A stretch of 64,000 nt of DNA from Granulicella cerasi (GTDB lineage Bacteria > Acidobacteriota > Terriglobia > Terriglobales > Acidobacteriaceae): the NCBI RefSeq assembly GCF_025685575.1, contig NZ_JAGSYD010000006.1, forward strand, positions 124,001 to 188,000, read 5' to 3'. Below are positions 7,968 to 16,908 of this stretch, in pieces. A model generated the notes under the pieces. That model did not search any database and was not told the origin of the DNA. It worked only from the letters and a program-made list of their open reading frames with translations. The position numbers and the translations under genes were made by a program. Each line of letters starts with the position of its first letter. Position 1 is the stretch's first letter.

Positions 7968-9295
7968 TGGGGCTTTTTTCGACAGGACTACCTGCAAGCG
8001 ATGAGCCGGTTCGCACCGCGCCGCTGGCCGAGCGTATGCGACCACGTTCACTCGACGAGTTCTTCGGGCAGACGCATCTGCTGGGGCCGGGCAAGCCGCT
8101 ACGCCTGCAGATAGAGAATGACGACTCGGCCTCGCTGATCTTCTGGGGGCCACCGGGTGTAGGCAAGACGACCCTGGCGAAGATCATCGCGCGCGAGACT
8201 TCGGCGAGCTTCATCGAGTTCTCTGCGGTGTTGAGCGGCATCAAGGAGATCAAAGCCGTGATGGTCGATGCGGAGAAAGCTGCGCAGTTCGGCTCTCGCA
8301 CGATCTTGTTCGTGGACGAGATTCACCGCTTCAACAAGGCACAGCAGGACGCGTTTCTGCCGTATGTCGAGAAGGGCACGATTCGCCTGATCGGTGCAAC
8401 GACAGAGAATCCTTCCTTTGAGATCAATGCTGCGCTCATCAGCCGTTGCCGCGTGTATACGTTGCGTGCGCTCGAGCAGGATGAGGTGCTTGCGCTGTTG
8501 CGGCGAGCGCTTGAGAATACGGAGCGTGGCCTTGGCGCGCTGGCGCTGACGGCAAACGATAATGCGCTGGAGATGATCGCAAGCTATAGCTCAGGCGATG
8601 CGCGGAACTCACTGAACGCGCTGGAAGTGGCGGCAAAGCTGGCGACCGGTCGCGGCGAGAGTGTGTTGACGCGCGAGCTTGTAGGAGAGGCATTGCAGCA
8701 GCGGGTGCTGCTCTACGACAAGAAGGGCGAGCAACACTACGACCTTATCTCGGCGTTGCACAAGAGCGTACGCAACTCCGATCCCGATGCGGCGATGTAT
8801 TGGCTGGGCCGCATGCTGCGTGGTGGCGAGGACCCGACGTACGTGGCGCGTCGCGTAGTGCGTATGGCCGTAGAAGACATCGGCCTCGCTGCGCCGGAGG
8901 CGCTGAACCTCTGCCTGAGCGCGCGCGATGCGATGCACTTCCTCGGCTCGCCCGAAGGGGAACTCGCGATTGCACAGGCGGTGGTCTACCTTGCGCTGGC
9001 GCCGAAGTCGAACGCGGTTTACAAGGGCTGGGGCGAGGTGTTGGCGGACATCGACAGCCGCCCCGCAGAGCCTGTGCCACTGCATATTCGCAACGCTCCA
9101 ACGCGGCTGATGAAGGAGCTGGATTACGGGAAGGGCTACCAGTACGCGCACGATCTTGAGGGCAAGGTTGCGGCGATGGAGTGCCTGCCGGAGTCGCTGA
9201 TCGGCCGTCGCTACTACGAGCCCACGAACGAAGGCCGCGAGAAGCTGCTGGCGCAACGGCTCGCTGAGGTCGATCGGCTGCGTCGCGGAGAGTAA
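7967..9295 (+). CDS. rarA: Replication-associated recombination protein A (RarA/MgsA AAA+ ATPase)
   Basis: This 442-residue AAA+ protein is related to clamp-loader subunits and to WRNIP1/Mgs1. Walker A is GPPGVGKTT (near residue 62). Walker B is FVDEIHRFNKAQQD, sensor 1 is GATTENPSFE and the arginine finger lies in SRC. The C-terminal half holds the tetramerisation and MgsA domains (DLISALHKSVRNSDPDAA, RMLRGGEDP, and LDYGKGYQYAHD near the end). It acts at stalled replication forks. Its start overlaps the methyltransferase stop. The length is normal and all catalytic motifs are intact. Confidence 0.95.
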   Translation: MGLFSTGLPASDEPVRTAPLAERMRPRSLDEFFGQTHLLGPGKPLRLQIENDDSASLIFWGPPGVGKTTLAKIIARETSASFIEFSAVLSGIKEIKAVMVDAEKAAQFGSRTILFVDEIHRFNKAQQDAFLPYVEKGTIRLIGATTENPSFEINAALISRCRVYTLRALEQDEVLALLRRALENTERGLGALALTANDNALEMIASYSSGDARNSLNALEVAAKLATGRGESVLTRELVGEALQQRVLLYDKKGEQHYDLISALHKSVRNSDPDAAMYWLGRMLRGGEDPTYVARRVVRMAVEDIGLAAPEALNLCLSARDAMHFLGSPEGELAIAQAVVYLALAPKSNAVYKGWGEVLADIDSRPAEPVPLHIRNAPTRLMKELDYGKGYQYAHDLEGKVAAMECLPESLIGRRYYEPTNEGREKLLAQRLAEVDRLRRGE

Positions 9296-9358
9296 GCGCA
9301 CAACTTTAGCGATATGCTGTTGAACAGAATCCGCAAAACTTGCTGAGGAGGATTCCGT

Positions 9359-11455
9359 TTGCTGCTCGCTGCCGCATGGCTTCGCCGATGCGTGTTGATG
9401 CTCGTTGTGTGCCTGGCGACGTGTGTGCGCGTGCGTGCGCAGATCGCTCCGCTGGCACTGAAGCCTGCGGGCATCGCCTATGATGCGGCGGGCAACCTCT
9501 ACATCGCCGACATGGCGCGCAACCAGGTGCTTGAGCAAACGGTCGGCGGCGCGCTGCTGGTGCTGGCGGGTACGGGGGAGCAGGGCTTTGCAGGCGATGG
9601 CGGCGTGGCAACGGCTGCGCTGCTGAATGCTCCGCAGGCGATTGCGGTAGACCGCGCGGGCATCGTCTACGTCGCGGACACCGGCAACGCGCGCGTTCGC
9701 TCCATCAGCACGAATGGCACCATCCAGACGATTGCGGGTACGGGAGTTCGCGGTTTCAGCGGCGATGGTGGCGCAGCCGCGAGCGCGCAGTTGCGCACGC
9801 CCGTGGGGCTAACCGTGCTGTCTGATGGAAGCCTATTGGTCTCCGATGCAGGCAATCAGCGCGTGCGAAAGATCGCGCCGGGCGGCATTATCACTACCTT
9901 TGCCGGCGTCGGTGCACAAGGCTTCGGCGGCGATGGCGGCCCGGCGGTATCGGCATTGCTGGATGGCCCGGAAGGTGTGGCGGCGTTAAGCGACGGCCGC
10001 GTGGTGATCGCGGACTCTCGCAATCATCGTCTACGGATCGTCGCGACGGATGGCACGATCACAACCCTCGCGGGCACGGGTGTGCGCGGTTATTCAGGCG
10101 ATGGTGGCGCAGCCGCAGCGGCAGAGTTGTCATTGCCGCGAGGTGTGCTCGCGCTGAGCGATGGCAGCATCGTTTTTGCGGACGCCAACAATCAGCGTTT
10201 GCGACAGATCTCTGCGCAGGGCATCATCACCACCGTGGCGGCGAGCGGAACACAAGGCGCGGCAACGGACGGAGCCGTTGCGAATGCAGCCGCAGCGAAC
10301 AACATGCGCGGCGTCGCGGCCTCGCCGTATGGAGCGCTTGCCTTCGCGGACTCGTCGAACCGTGTGATTCGCGCCTTGCTAGGGGACGGCGACGTCTATC
10401 ATGCAGCTGCGATGAGCGCAGGAAGGAATTCGCAGGTAGCGCTCACGGCGACTGCCGCTACTGCGAGTGTGGCTATCACTGGACAAGCGGCCACGCCGCG
10501 GGGAGTCGTGCAGTTGCTCGACGGAGCCTCGCTGATCGCCACAGCAAATCTGAATTCAAGCGGAGCCGCGTCCTTTTCTCTAACTTCACTGACGCCGGGG
10601 GCGCACTCGCTGACTGCGCAGTATCTCGGCGACGGGTTCAACCCCGCCGCGACCAGCAGCGTTGTCACGCTTACGATCGTCGGCCAGCCCGCCGCGACCA
10701 CCACGACACTGTCGAGCATTGCAAGCAGCTACGCCGGGATGCCGATGACGCTGCGCGCACAGGTAGCGGCCGCGCAGGGAACACCGACAGGTGCGGTGAG
10801 CTTTCTCGACGCGGGAAGCGTCGTTGCGCAAGCGCAACTCAGCGGCGGGAGTGCTGTCGCGGTCTGGCTGAACGCCGCAGCAGGTTCGCATTCGCTCGTC
10901 GCGAGTTACGGCGGCGATGCGAACTTCTCGGCAAGCGCGTCTACCGCACAAACTGCGATCGTCAACTTGCAACCGGATTTCTCGATCGCGACGAGCGGGA
11001 GCGCGAACCAGACGCTCCCCGTTGGTTCCGTCGCGAATTACACCTTAGGGTTGACCTCGATCAGCGGAGTCTTCAGCGGAGCGGTCGCGCTGAGCGCAAG
11101 TGGGCTGCCGAGCGGTGTGACCGTGACCTTCGCTCCTCCGCAGGTCGTGCCGGGAGCTGGCGGAGCCACCACGGTGATGTCTTTCCCCACGGACAAGCTC
11201 CTTGCTCAAAGCTTACTTAGCTCAGGGCTCTGGTACGCCATTTTCCTTCCGCTGGGAGCGCTTTCGCTCCGCCGCCGCTACCGCCGAGTGGCCTTCGCGT
11301 CGTTGCTGATCGGTCTTGCAGGGTGCGGAGCGCGAACGGTGCCGGACAGCTCGCTCAAGACGAAGCAGTACGCGATTACGGTGACAGGAACCGGGACGAA
11401 TCTGGCGGGTGCGATCGTGACGCACAGCGCGACGGTTCAACTCACGGTCGAATAG
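9359..11455 (+). CDS. Secreted NHL-repeat protein with Ig-like repeats
   Basis: This 698-residue protein starts at TTG 9359 after a near-consensus GAGGAGG ribosome site. A signal peptide (about 1-27, ending VRA) precedes a beta-propeller of at least five NHL repeats (about 35-330). Each repeat has the pattern DxxGNLYIAD...VRxI...GTIxTxAGTG..GxxGDGG. Two Ig-like repeat domains follow (about 350-540; repeated ATPRGVVQLLDGAS / GTPTGAVSFLDAG and ATAQYLGDGFNPA-type phrases). A short hydrophobic segment with an LRRRYRR patch and GLAGCGAR lies near residue 630-655. Such proteins are abundant in acidobacteria and presumably act at the cell surface; no enzyme activity is evident. No partner gene is obvious. 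Confidence 0.8.
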   Translation: MLLAAAWLRRCVLMLVVCLATCVRVRAQIAPLALKPAGIAYDAAGNLYIADMARNQVLEQTVGGALLVLAGTGEQGFAGDGGVATAALLNAPQAIAVDRAGIVYVADTGNARVRSISTNGTIQTIAGTGVRGFSGDGGAAASAQLRTPVGLTVLSDGSLLVSDAGNQRVRKIAPGGIITTFAGVGAQGFGGDGGPAVSALLDGPEGVAALSDGRVVIADSRNHRLRIVATDGTITTLAGTGVRGYSGDGGAAAAAELSLPRGVLALSDGSIVFADANNQRLRQISAQGIITTVAASGTQGAATDGAVANAAAANNMRGVAASPYGALAFADSSNRVIRALLGDGDVYHAAAMSAGRNSQVALTATAATASVAITGQAATPRGVVQLLDGASLIATANLNSSGAASFSLTSLTPGAHSLTAQYLGDGFNPAATSSVVTLTIVGQPAATTTTLSSIASSYAGMPMTLRAQVAAAQGTPTGAVSFLDAGSVVAQAQLSGGSAVAVWLNAAAGSHSLVASYGGDANFSASASTAQTAIVNLQPDFSIATSGSANQTLPVGSVANYTLGLTSISGVFSGAVALSASGLPSGVTVTFAPPQVVPGAGGATTVMSFPTDKLLAQSLLSSGLWYAIFLPLGALSLRRRYRRVAFASLLIGLAGCGARTVPDSSLKTKQYAITVTGTGTNLAGAIVTHSATVQLTVE

Positions 11456-11538
11456 CGTACGCGTTCGATACAGCTTTCCGCAGCCCAGCGTGCATCTACC
11501 TCTTTGAAAGCACTTCAGACGAGAAAGATACCGCCACT

Positions 11539-13704
11539 ATGGAACGCAAGCTTCTTCCAGGTAAGCCCCATCCGTTGGGCGCGACCGTGACTTCGCAGGG
11601 CACCAACTTTGCCATCTACTCCGAGAACGCCACCCGCGTCACCGTCTGCTTTTTCGACGACGACGGTAAGCAGACCGATTGCGTCGATCTCAAAGAGACG
11701 ACCGCCTTCGTGTGGCATGGCTTGGTGAAGGACATTAAGCCGGGCCAGCGTTATGGTTACCGCGTGGATGGACCGTGGGATCCGGCGAACGGCCATCGGT
11801 TCAATCCGGCGAAGCTGTTGGTCGACCCCTACGCCGAGGCGATCGCCGGCGAGCCCGACCATAAGGGCCCGATCTATCCGTACGACGTGATGAGCGGCGA
11901 CGACATGAAGAAGGACGAGCAGGATTCGGCCGCGTATACGCCGAAGTCTGTCGTGGTCGATGGCCATTTCGACTGGGGCAATGATTGCCCGCCCGAGACG
12001 CCGATCGCGGAATCGATCATCTACGAGATGCATGTGCGTGGATTCTCCAAGCGCAATCCTGATATCCCCGAAAAGCTCCGCGGTACTTATGCAGGCCTTG
12101 CGCATGAGTCGAGCATCGCGTACCTGAGAAAGCTTGGCGTCACGGCGGTGGAGTTGCTGCCTGTGCATCACTTCATCGATGAAGGCCATCTTGCCGATCG
12201 CGGTCTGCATGACTACTGGGGCTACAACACGCTGGGCTACTTCGCTCCGATGGCGCGTTACAGTTCCTCCGGCGACGACGGCCAGCAGGTCGTTGAGTTC
12301 AAAGAGATGGTGAAGGCGTTGCACGCCGCGGGCATCGAAGTCATTCTCGATGTGGTGTACAACCACACCTGCGAAGGCAACGAAAAGGGGCCGATGCTCT
12401 CCTTCAAGGGTGTCGATAATTCGGTGTACTACCGCACCGTGCAGGACAGCCCGCAGCATTACATGGACTACACGGGAACGGGTAACACGCTGAACGTGTA
12501 CCACCCGCAGGTGCTGAAGCTTTTGATGGATTCGCTGCGCTATTGGGTGACCGAGATGCACGTCGACGGCTTCCGCTTTGATCTCGCATCAACGCTCGCT
12601 CGCGAGCTGCACGACGTGAACAAGCTCGGCGCGTTCTTCGATACGATTCATCAGGACCCGACGCTGGCCGACGTGAAGCTGATCGCTGAGCCTTGGGATG
12701 TTGGTGAGGGCGGCTACCAGGTGGGCAACTTCCCCGTGCTTTGGGCGGAGTGGAACGGTAAGTATCGCGACACCGTCCGTCGCTTCTGGAAGGGCGACAA
12801 CGGTGTGTTGTCAGACTTCGCTTACCGCATCTGTGGCTCGAGCGATCTGTATCAAGGCGACGGCCGCAAGCCTTCGGCATCGATCAACTTCATCACGGCG
12901 CACGATGGTTTCACGCTGTGCGATCTCGTCAGCTATAACGAGAAGCACAACGAAGCCAACGGCGATAACAACACCGACGGCGCGGACAACAACGACAGTT
13001 GGAATATGGGCGCGGAAGGCCCGACCGACGACGAGAATGTGAACAATTTGCGTGAGCGTCAGACGCGCAACTTCCTGACGACGCTGCTGCTGAGTCAGGG
13101 CGTTCCGATGATCGCCGGTGGTGATGAGTTTGCGCGTTCGCAGATGGGCAACAACAACTGCTACTGCCAGGACAATGAACTCACCTGGTACGACTGGAAC
13201 CTCGACGAGCCGCGCAAGCGTCTTCACGACTTCACGGCGCAGCTGATTCAACTGCGCAAGGACCATCCGAACCTGCATCGCCGCAAATTCTTCCAGGACT
13301 CGCAGATTCGTGGGTCCGTGGTGCGCGATGTGACCTGGTTCGGCACCGACGGTAACGAGCTTTCGGAAGAGGTGTGGAACGAGCCGTGGTCCAAGTCCGT
13401 GGCCGTGATGTTCAACGGCAAGACGCTCAACCAGATGGATGAAGATGGACAGAAGATCGTCGATGACAGCTTCCTGATCATCTTCAACGCATCGGACCAG
13501 GGCGTGGAGTATACGCTGCCTGATCCTCCGAGCAAGTCGCCGTGGCGGCAGGTGCTCGACACCGAGAACATCGCAGATCCGTTCGCAGAGAGCGAAACGC
13601 ACGACAAGGCGATCGTCGGTGGACGCGCGATCCGCGTCTATAGCGACAGTGTGGAGAGCGTCGCGAAGTCGGCTTCGAAACAGCGTCCGGCACGAACGAT
13701 CTAA
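11539..13704 (+). CDS. glgX: Glycogen debranching enzyme (isoamylase/GlgX type)
   Basis: This 721-residue GH13 enzyme cleaves alpha-1,6 branches of glycogen or limit dextrin. It has the N-terminal CBM48-like domain (LGATVTSQGTNFAIYSENA). The GH13 regions are DVVYNHT (I), DGFRFDLAS with the nucleophile Asp (II), LIAEPWD with the acid Glu (III) and FITAHDGFTL (IV). The long insert with NEANGDNNTDG is typical of GlgX/TreX. The start is ATG 11539, which fits the common N-terminus MERKLLPGKPHPLGA; the same frame is open further upstream but reads through the tail of the NHL gene. A terminator follows. No other glycogen gene is adjacent. Confidence 0.93.
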   Translation: MERKLLPGKPHPLGATVTSQGTNFAIYSENATRVTVCFFDDDGKQTDCVDLKETTAFVWHGLVKDIKPGQRYGYRVDGPWDPANGHRFNPAKLLVDPYAEAIAGEPDHKGPIYPYDVMSGDDMKKDEQDSAAYTPKSVVVDGHFDWGNDCPPETPIAESIIYEMHVRGFSKRNPDIPEKLRGTYAGLAHESSIAYLRKLGVTAVELLPVHHFIDEGHLADRGLHDYWGYNTLGYFAPMARYSSSGDDGQQVVEFKEMVKALHAAGIEVILDVVYNHTCEGNEKGPMLSFKGVDNSVYYRTVQDSPQHYMDYTGTGNTLNVYHPQVLKLLMDSLRYWVTEMHVDGFRFDLASTLARELHDVNKLGAFFDTIHQDPTLADVKLIAEPWDVGEGGYQVGNFPVLWAEWNGKYRDTVRRFWKGDNGVLSDFAYRICGSSDLYQGDGRKPSASINFITAHDGFTLCDLVSYNEKHNEANGDNNTDGADNNDSWNMGAEGPTDDENVNNLRERQTRNFLTTLLLSQGVPMIAGGDEFARSQMGNNNCYCQDNELTWYDWNLDEPRKRLHDFTAQLIQLRKDHPNLHRRKFFQDSQIRGSVVRDVTWFGTDGNELSEEVWNEPWSKSVAVMFNGKTLNQMDEDGQKIVDDSFLIIFNASDQGVEYTLPDPPSKSPWRQVLDTENIADPFAESETHDKAIVGGRAIRVYSDSVESVAKSASKQRPARTI

Positions 13705-13718
13705 CTCAATCAACTTAC

Positions 13719-13758
13719 AAGTAAGGCAGGCCGGACATCTGTCCGGCCTGCCTTACTT
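13719..13758. terminator. Bidirectional terminator between glgX and rfbG
   Basis: There is an 18-bp perfect inverted repeat (13719-13736 and 13741-13758) with a 4-nt ATCT loop. The core is CAGGCCGGAC/GTCCGGCCTG and the outer ends are A/T-rich on both sides, so it can terminate both convergent genes. Confidence 0.88.
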
Positions 13759-13763
13759 ATGGC

Positions 13764-14843
13764 TTAGAGTGATTCGTAGGAGGAGATCTGACGAAGCGTG
13801 AAGGCTTGCATATCTTCGCCCGCTTGCCATGCCTTGTACCAGTCCACGAGCCAATCCAGCGCACTCGCCAGTGGCAGGTGAGGTTGCCACCCTAGTTCAT
13901 CACGAGCGCGGTCCGTATTGAGCTTCAGATATTGCGCTTCATGCACATGGTCGCTTGTGTCGAGTTCCCACGTCGCGCCCTCACCCCAGCGCTGGCTCAT
14001 ATGCTCAACGATCCAACTCACGGGCTTGGCATCTGCATCTGCGGGGCCGAAGTTGAAGGCCGTGGCATAACGTGAGCGCTCGTCCGAGAGCAGATGCTCT
14101 GCAAGCGCTATGTAACCGGCAAGAGGCTCCAACACATGCTGCCAGGGGCGCACAGCATTGGGGTGGCGGATGTTCACTGCTTCTCTCGCGAGGAAGCCGC
14201 GAATCAGGTCAGGAAGCAGTCGGTCTTGCGACCAGTCGCCGCCGCCGACGACATTGCCAGCGCGCGCTGTGGCGATGGCACACCGATGCTCGTGAATACG
14301 GTCGAGCGGGAAGTAGCTACGCCGATAAGCGGCGGTGACGATCTCCGCACATGCCTTCGACGAGGAGTAAGGATCGTATCCGCCGAGTGGATCACCTTCG
14401 CGGAATGGCTCGGCCGTTTCAGGGTTTTCGTAGACCTTATCGGTCGTCACGGAAACGACGGCTCGCACAGACGGCGTGCGGCGCACGGCATCGAGCAGGC
14501 GAGCCGTGCCAAGTACGTTGGTCTCGTAGGTGCCCAGGGGATCGTCATAGCTTGCGCGCACGAGTGGCTGTGCGGCCAGGTGAAAGATGACCTCTGGCGC
14601 GAAAGCTTGCAGCGATGCTTCGAGCTGTGCGCCGTTGCGAATATCTCCGCGCACGTCTTCCATCATCGACGCGACGCGCGCATCGGTGAAGAGATTCGGC
14701 GTCGTCGAAGGATCGAGCGCATAGCCGCGAACAACAGCGCCTTTGCTCGCAAGCCAGAGCGCGAGCCAACTGCCTTTGAAGCCCGTGTGTCCTGTGAGGA
14801 AGACGCGTTTGCCGCGCCAGAACTCTGCTGAAATCGTCGGCAT
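13764..14843 (-). CDS. rfbG: CDP-glucose 4,6-dehydratase
   Basis: This 359-residue extended short-chain dehydrogenase has the NAD-binding GHTGFKG loop near the N-terminus, HLAAQPLVRASYDDP, SVTTDKVYEN and the catalytic YSSSK. The WRGKRVFLTGHTGFKGSWL start and the GGGDWSQDRLLPD stretch are diagnostic for RfbG/DdhB rather than RmlB. It converts CDP-D-glucose to CDP-4-keto-6-deoxy-D-glucose, the second step towards CDP-3,6-dideoxyhexoses. Its partners rfbF and rfbH lie about 9 kb away. It is the distal gene of a minus-strand run (secreted protein, CDP-alcohol phosphotransferase, GtrA, RfbG) and starts 5 bp after the gtrA stop. ATG 14843 is chosen; upstream sequence in this frame lies within gtrA. 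Confidence 0.93.
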   Translation of the reverse strand: MPTISAEFWRGKRVFLTGHTGFKGSWLALWLASKGAVVRGYALDPSTTPNLFTDARVASMMEDVRGDIRNGAQLEASLQAFAPEVIFHLAAQPLVRASYDDPLGTYETNVLGTARLLDAVRRTPSVRAVVSVTTDKVYENPETAEPFREGDPLGGYDPYSSSKACAEIVTAAYRRSYFPLDRIHEHRCAIATARAGNVVGGGDWSQDRLLPDLIRGFLAREAVNIRHPNAVRPWQHVLEPLAGYIALAEHLLSDERSRYATAFNFGPADADAKPVSWIVEHMSQRWGEGATWELDTSDHVHEAQYLKLNTDRARDELGWQPHLPLASALDWLVDWYKAWQAGEDMQAFTLRQISSYESL

Positions 14844-14848
14844 GATCG

Positions 14849-15274
14849 CTAACAGGATACTTCGCCGCGCCTTCGCGACGCGAGCGGAGATGCGGAGGCG
14901 AAGACCCAACGTTCGCTCGCGGCGAAGTTGATGAGCGAGCAGGCAATGATCGTCATGGCGGCCGCGATGACTGGTGGGCATCGCATGATGCTTACCAGAA
15001 TCGGCATCAACACGAGGTTGCCGACGCAAGAGACAAGGCCGTTCGTAAGGTGGAAGCGCAGCAGCGACTGCGGCCACGATGCGTTCGTGTTTTGCCACGT
15101 CCACCGGCGATGCCAGAGGAAGTTGTGAAGCAGCGTGATCTCCAGCGCGAGTAGCGATTCCAGCATGTAATGCCGCGGCGCGAAGCGATGGAGCAGGGCC
15201 ACGGAAGAGAGTTGCAGCGCGGCACCCATGATGCCGACTCCATTGAAGCGTAGCCAGCGTTCAAGCCGTGTCAT
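14849..15274 (-). CDS. GtrA-like four-helix membrane protein
   Basis: This 141-residue protein has four predicted membrane helices and the GtrA signature. It has an N-terminal RWLRFNGVGIMGAALQL helix, a conserved basic-aromatic loop NFLWHRRWTW after helix 2, and a C-terminal NFAASERWVF. GtrA-family proteins are small polytopic proteins often found with lipid-linked sugar transfer systems; some are thought to flip polyprenyl-phosphate sugars. Its ATG overlaps the stop of the CDP-alcohol phosphotransferase (ATGA), and rfbG follows 5 bp after, so the three are very likely co-translated. A role in moving or modifying lipid-linked sugar is inferred from the family and neighbours. Confidence 0.85.
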   Translation of the reverse strand: MTRLERWLRFNGVGIMGAALQLSSVALLHRFAPRHYMLESLLALEITLLHNFLWHRRWTWQNTNASWPQSLLRFHLTNGLVSCVGNLVLMPILVSIMRCPPVIAAAMTIIACSLINFAASERWVFASASPLASRRRGEVSC

Positions 15275-15957
15275 GCCCGCGGCTCCTCGCGAAAGAGCTG
15301 CGCGGTGTGTTTTGCCGCGCACCAGGCAGCCATGGCGAACATGCAGAACGAAGCGATGACGCCCCCGATGTCGAAGAGCAGGAAGCTGTATCCGAAGAGG
15401 TGAGCGTTTGGCGAGTGCCACAGTGCGGCTGCGCCGCAGCAGAGCAGGATGCGGATCTCCGTAGGACCGAAGAGTGCGTGGGAGAGCTCGAACTTGCCGA
15501 GCGTATAGGTCGCAAGGAAGCTTTCGGCCGAGAGCAGCAGGAAGCCGATGAGCATCGCCATCGCCACGACCGCATGGACGTACGGCGACAGCGCAAGGCC
15601 GCCCATGAGCGCGAGCGCGCCGAAGAGGTCCACGACGTGATCGGCGTAGAAGCCGAAGCGCGGACGCTCCTGCCGTCGCACGCGTGCCAGGGTTCCGTCG
15701 AGGCTGTCGCCCAGCCAGTTGAGCACGATGGAGATCGGCACAAGCAGCAGGAAGCGCCGGTCCCAGTGCGTCATCGCGAAGCTCGCGCCTGCGGAGATTT
15801 GAGCGAGGAAGCCGAGTAGCGTGAGGTGGTCGGAGTTCACGAACGCAGGCGTGCGCTCCGCGAGCCAGAGGAGTGTACGTTTCTCCAATGCTGCGGTCAG
15901 CGAGCGGTTGACGCGCGTGGCGTGGGCGAAGGTAGGAAGGGCTGTGGTCGTGGACAT
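15271..15957 (-). CDS. CDP-alcohol phosphatidyltransferase-family membrane enzyme
   Basis: This 228-residue polytopic protein has the CDP-alcohol phosphotransferase signature DG-x2-AR-x8-G-x3-D-x3-D, seen as GDSLDGTLARVRRQ, then RFGFYADHVVD (residues about 82-110). The metal-binding aspartates are all present. Members transfer a phospho-alcohol from a CDP-activated donor to a second alcohol in the inner membrane, for example in phosphatidylglycerol, PI or ether-lipid synthesis. Sequence alone does not give the donor or acceptor. Its overlap with gtrA and closeness to rfbG suggest an envelope lipid or glycolipid product rather than a housekeeping phospholipid. Confidence 0.85.
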   Translation of the reverse strand: MSTTTALPTFAHATRVNRSLTAALEKRTLLWLAERTPAFVNSDHLTLLGFLAQISAGASFAMTHWDRRFLLLVPISIVLNWLGDSLDGTLARVRRQERPRFGFYADHVVDLFGALALMGGLALSPYVHAVVAMAMLIGFLLLSAESFLATYTLGKFELSHALFGPTEIRILLCCGAAALWHSPNAHLFGYSFLLFDIGGVIASFCMFAMAAWCAAKHTAQLFREEPRA

Positions 15958-15985
15958 GGTGTTCTCCTGGCTCTGCGAGGACGTC

Positions 15986-16741
15986 TTAGCGGGCGTGGCG
16001 CAGCGCGTCGGCGACGTGCTGCAGGGTGAACGCGAGGGACTCGCGCGGAATGCTCTCGACGAAGGGGCGGACAGCCCAGCCGAGGCCGGTCGGGATGTCG
16101 CGCGTGAGCGAGAGTGTTTCGAGCCGCACGTACAGACCGCCGTCGCGCTCCCACCAAAGCCAGTAGGTGTTCTGTCGCCACAGGAAGCCGTGGTTCTCGC
16201 GGTCGCTCAAACTGTGTTCGCCGGCGGTACCTGCATTAGCGATCTCGTCAACGCGCGTGGAGCGCGAAATGCTGTAGCCCTGTGCGGGGAAAGTGGTATC
16301 GAAGTGGCCGTCGAGCACCACGGTCAACACGTGGTGCTGCCGGAGGCGCATCACGCTGAGCAGGTGACCGGGCGGAGAGGGCAGGGCGGTGGCGCGCTCG
16401 ACCTGCGGAGCGAAACGCTGCGGGAACCGGTTCACGTCGCGCAGGAGCGCCTGCAGCTCATCGGCACGCCCTCCCGGCAGGAAGAAGTCGCCCTGCCAGT
16501 GATGCAGCATTGCGCCTCGGAGGTCTGGCGGCGGCAGATCCGGCGTCATCCGCCGGAGCGTTGGCTGGCCTTCGTGGACGCTCGCGAAGGCGGCCTTCTG
16601 GCGAGGAAGGCGAGCTTCCACCTCTGCCGCATAGCGGTCGAAGGCATCGTTGTTGGCTCGGCTGGGAACCTCAGCCTGGGCGATGCCGCAGGTGAGGACG
16701 GCCACGCACATCAAAAGAAGGAACGAGAAGATCGGCTTCAT
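15986..16741 (-). CDS. Secreted protein of unknown function
   Basis: This 251-residue protein has a clean signal peptide (about 1-23, ending AQA before EVPSRANN). The mature protein starts with a helical segment (DAFDRYAAEVEARLPRQ) and is followed by a mixed alpha/beta domain. A GGLYVRLETLSLTRDIP strand pair and WAVRPFVESIPRESL near the C-terminus recall helix-grip (START/SRPBCC-like) lipid-binding proteins often seen in acidobacteria. That resemblance is weak and I do not assign a function. It lies 28 bp upstream of the CDP-alcohol phosphotransferase gene on the same strand and may be the first gene of that operon. It is divergent from the winged-helix regulator. Confidence 0.7.
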   Translation of the reverse strand: MKPIFSFLLLMCVAVLTCGIAQAEVPSRANNDAFDRYAAEVEARLPRQKAAFASVHEGQPTLRRMTPDLPPPDLRGAMLHHWQGDFFLPGGRADELQALLRDVNRFPQRFAPQVERATALPSPPGHLLSVMRLRQHHVLTVVLDGHFDTTFPAQGYSISRSTRVDEIANAGTAGEHSLSDRENHGFLWRQNTYWLWWERDGGLYVRLETLSLTRDIPTGLGWAVRPFVESIPRESLAFTLQHVADALRHAR

Positions 16742-16908
16742 GGTTCCTGAGTGTGGCCGCCGCTCGCGAGCGCGGCAATGGAAAGAGGCTCAAACTCACC
16801 TCAAACGAATCTCACGGCGGAAGTGGTCTGAATTGTGAGGTTTACCGGGGGGCCTTAGTGGCGTGTGATGAGCCTTCTCGCGGCGAGTTCGGTACACTGG
16901 CGCGAGCC

